Source: Caryophanales bacterium UBA3375 (GTDB taxonomy: Bacteria; Bacillota_I; Bacilli_A; UBA3375). Taken from it: 8,067 bases of DNA. A program made the position numbers and the translations under genes. The stretch covers positions 1-8,067 of the forward strand of contig DEQD01000041.1 in NCBI GenBank assembly GCA_002359095.1, written 5' to 3'. Position 1 is the first letter of the stretch, and each line of letters starts with the position of its first letter. The notes beneath the pieces are model-generated. The model was not told the DNA's origin, did not search any database, and was given only the letters and a program-made list of their open reading frames with translations. This document shows, in pieces, positions 6,603-8,067 of this stretch.

Positions 6603-7695
6603 TTATCCCCTCAATAAGTATTTGCACTATTTGTTTACTAGTAGTACCATCTCCATAAGGATTAGAAGCATTACTCATTTTATTATATTCTTCTTTGTTG
6701 TCTAATAAGTTAATTACGTTATTTAAAATATCTTCTTTATTAGTTCCTACTAATTTTAAACAACCTGCTCTAACACCTTCAGGTCGTTCTGTAGCATCTC
6801 TTAAAACTAATACTGGACGACCTAGGTGTGGAGCTTCTTCTTGGATTCCTCCAGAATCAGTTAAAATTAATTCACTTTTATTTATTATATGATGAAAATC
6901 AATTACATCTAATGGTTCTATTATTCTAATTTGTTTATCATTATCTAATATATTAGAAGCTAATTCTCTTATCTTAGGATTTTTATGAATTGGGAAAATA
7001 AAAACAATATCTTCATATCTTTTACATATCTCATTAACAGCTTCAAATATGTTTTGCATATTTTCACCTAGATTTTCTCGACGATGAGTTGTTAAAAGAA
7101 TTATTCTTTTATCTTCTAAACCTGCTATTAATTCTTGATTGTATTCTTTTTCTAATGTATATTTTAACATATCAATACTACTATTACCAACAACGAATAT
7201 TTTATCTTCACTTTTGCCTTCTCTTAAAAGGTTATCTTTACTAACTTCGGTTGGACAAAAATAATAATCAGTTAATATATCTATTATTTGTCTATTTGCT
7301 TCTTCTGGAAAAGGAGAATAAATATCATTTGTTCTAAGACCTGCTTCTACATGTCCAATTGGTAATTGGTGATAAAAAGCACTAATTGCACTAGCTAGTG
7401 CTGTTGTTGTATCTCCATGTACTAGAACAACATCAATATCAACATTATTAAATATCTCATCTAAACCCGTAATAATTCTTTCAGTTATGCTTGTTAATGT
7501 TTGACCTTCATGCATTATGTTTAAATCATAGTCAACATTTATTTCAAAAGTTTCTAAAATAGGATCTAACATCTCTCGATGTTGACCAGAAACAATATTG
7601 ATGACATTTACACCTTCAGTTTTTTCTGCTTCCTTAATAACAGGTATCATCTTAATTGCTTCCGGTCTTGTACCGAATACAAAACACAAATTCAT
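6595..7695 (-). CDS. wecB: UDP-N-acetylglucosamine 2-epimerase (non-hydrolysing)
   Basis: This cytosolic enzyme interconverts UDP-GlcNAc and UDP-ManNAc, supplying ManNAc for cell-surface polysaccharides. Its 366 residues match the usual family length (E. coli WecB is about 376). The N-terminal GTRPEAIK motif carries Arg10 and Lys15. VHGDTTT (Asp95), GHVEAGLRT (Glu117) and FPEEANR (Glu131) sit at the same numbers as the catalytic acids of E. coli WecB. The second Rossmann half has TTHRREN (His204), then LTDSGGIQEEAP (279-289) and RDATERPEG (299-307), the UDP-binding and allosteric-site signatures. No key residue is missing. The start is fixed by AGAAAGG (7709-7703), 7 bases before ATG. The stop overlaps the next gene by 8 bases, implying translational coupling to the glycosyltransferase. 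No UDP-ManNAc dehydrogenase (wecC) is next to it, so ManNAc itself, and not ManNAcA, is the likely local product. Confidence 0.95.
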   Translation of the reverse strand: MNLCFVFGTRPEAIKMIPVIKEAEKTEGVNVINIVSGQHREMLDPILETFEINVDYDLNIMHEGQTLTSITERIITGLDEIFNNVDIDVVLVHGDTTTALASAISAFYHQLPIGHVEAGLRTNDIYSPFPEEANRQIIDILTDYYFCPTEVSKDNLLREGKSEDKIFVVGNSSIDMLKYTLEKEYNQELIAGLEDKRIILLTTHRRENLGENMQNIFEAVNEICKRYEDIVFIFPIHKNPKIRELASNILDNDKQIRIIEPLDVIDFHHIINKSELILTDSGGIQEEAPHLGRPVLVLRDATERPEGVRAGCLKLVGTNKEDILNNVINLLDNKEEYNKMSNASNPYGDGTTSKQIVQILIEGINE

Positions 7696-7733
7696 AAAAT
7701 TGCCTTTCTAACTGGTATCCATCCATTTTTTTT

Positions 7734-7764
7734 AGTATAACACAAATAGTAGTAGTAGTAGTAA
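7734..7764 (-). promoter_or_regulatory. Extended -10 promoter for wecB
   Basis: On the minus strand TATACT (7739-7734) is preceded by TGT, giving a TGn extended -10 element. The best -35-like hexamer, TTACTA (7764-7759), is 19 bases upstream and weak. It lies at the edge of the TAG/CTA trinucleotide tract. An A-rich stretch upstream could act as an UP element. Transcription would start near 7727, next to a run of eight A residues in the RNA sense, leaving a leader of about 30 bases before the wecB start. The element is seen in sequence; its activity is inferred. Confidence 0.6.
7747..7763. repeat. (TAG)5 trinucleotide tract
   Basis: Five perfect TAG units plus a partial TA (CTA units on the minus strand) lie between the -35 and -10 positions of the wecB promoter and over the -35. 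A change of one unit would alter the distance between the best -35-like hexamer and the -10 box by three bases, from 19 to 16 or 22. Trinucleotide tracts near promoters are known to cause phase variation in some low-GC bacteria (GAA tracts of Mycoplasma gallisepticum vlhA genes). Whether this short tract varies is unknown. Confidence 0.8.
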
Positions 7765-7837
7765 GATATTTTTTAACCTTGGTTGTATTTATGTTTTTTA
7801 TCAAATCAAACGGAATTATTTTACAAAAATTTCCAAT

Positions 7838-7866
7838 AAAAAACGAACTACTTATAGTAGTTCGTT
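7838..7866 (-). terminator. Intrinsic terminator of the upstream gene
   Basis: A perfect 10-bp inverted repeat (AACGAACTAC at 7842-7851 and GTAGTTCGTT at 7857-7866) encloses a 5-base loop. Read on the minus strand the stem runs straight into six T residues (7843-7838), the classic Rho-independent form. On the plus strand no T-run follows, so it works leftward only. It closes the transcription unit whose last codons are at 7994-8067 and insulates wecB from it. Confidence 0.85.
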
Positions 7867-7993
7867 CGGATTCAGTGCTAAAATATGCTTACTTATTACA
7901 AATTATTTTCTAACTTATTTTTTAACTATATTCTATTAGGTACCATTTACTTTTTTGTGTAAACCTACACTTGTATAATAATTTAATTTGTTC

Positions 7994-8067
7994 TTAATCT
8001 AGTTTATCAAAATTTCTATGTTTTCTGTTTTTAAACTTGTTGTTGTAAGAAACAACTCTAACATAAA
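7994..8067 (-). CDS. 3' end of an unidentified gene (5' partial)
   Basis: On the minus strand one frame is open from the window edge and reads YVRVVSYNNKFKNRKHRNFDKLD before a TAA stop at 7996-7994. The very basic tail (seven Lys or Arg in 23 residues) looks like a real C-terminus and not noise. An intrinsic terminator lies about 130 bases downstream in the same direction, which fits a transcription unit ending here. The other two minus frames close or carry less convincing sequence. I do not recognise the family. Only 23 codons are visible, so function cannot be inferred. The gene would lie directly upstream of wecB but is separated from it by a terminator and a promoter. Confidence 0.45.
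   Translation of the reverse strand, partial: YVRVVSYNNKFKNRKHRNFDKLD

Noticed and set aside
6472..6892. Plus-strand open frames at 6472-6705 and 6695-6892
   Set aside because: They lie antisense to well-supported glycosyltransferase and wecB coding sequence, with no ribosome binding site and no recognisable family.
7620..7727. Upstream ATG in the wecB leader (ATGGATGGATACCAG) as a regulatory uORF or an alternative start
   Set aside because: It is out of frame with wecB, runs for only about 25 codons, has no ribosome binding site and starts almost at the predicted transcription start.
7957..7970. Small inverted repeat GTGTA-AACC-TACAC in the spacer after the partial gene
   Set aside because: The stem is only 5 bp and has no T-run in either useful direction; the better terminator is at 7838-7866. 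It could be a regulator site, but nothing supports it.
1..8067. Mycoplasma-type genetic code (TGA = Trp)
   Set aside because: The Trp residues checked in the ATPase, hydrolase and glycosyltransferase are all TGG, and complete genes require no TGA read-through.

Overview
The window is strongly AT-rich and every gene I can support lies on the minus strand, so transcription runs from high to low coordinates. Trp is encoded by TGG at every site I checked, and known families run to full length with TGA read as a stop, so the code is the standard bacterial one and not the Mycoplasma code (TGA = Trp). Low GC, strong AGGAG-type ribosome binding sites and family content suggest a low-GC Firmicute or a standard-code relative of the Mollicutes (Erysipelotrichia, Acholeplasma, Haloplasma or Izemoplasma type). 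This placement is inference. No rRNA, tRNA, CRISPR array or insertion sequence is visible.

Layout in transcription order (right to left). 8067-7994 is the 3' tail of an unidentified gene, followed by an intrinsic terminator (7838-7866). A spacer then carries an extended -10 promoter with a (TAG)5 trinucleotide tract over its -35 region. It drives a two-gene operon: wecB (UDP-GlcNAc 2-epimerase, 7695-6595), overlapping by 8 bases a membrane-bound processive-type family 2 glycosyltransferase (6602-5262), closed by a terminator at 5228-5263. Together they could make UDP-ManNAc and polymerise or transfer an N-acetylhexosamine at the membrane. Next comes a monocistronic choloylglycine hydrolase / penicillin V acylase-type Ntn hydrolase (5171-4188) with its own ribosome binding site, a probable -10 box and a terminator.

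The metal-resistance operon follows: an ArsR/SmtB-type repressor (4047-3703) joined by a one-base overlap to a P1B-2 Zn/Cd/Pb-exporting ATPase (cadA/zntA type, 3700-1604). An imperfect palindrome (4064-4085) lies just downstream of the -10 box, where a metal-releasable repressor would block transcription.

The left fifth of the window is different and looks degraded. No terminator follows the ATPase. Instead there is a decayed, frameshifted piece of a Fic gene that keeps only the inhibitory-helix region (1611-1367). It abuts an unrecognised six-helix membrane protein (1354-365). A second open frame continues just past that protein's stop in the -1 frame (371-195), so the gene may be frameshifted. 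A possible 36-residue peptide gene with a good ribosome binding site lies at 159-49, preceded by TAACT repeats spaced exactly 12 bases apart. I see no clear new defence or mobile system. The least explained parts are the membrane protein region with the Fic remnant, and the trinucleotide tract in the wecB promoter.
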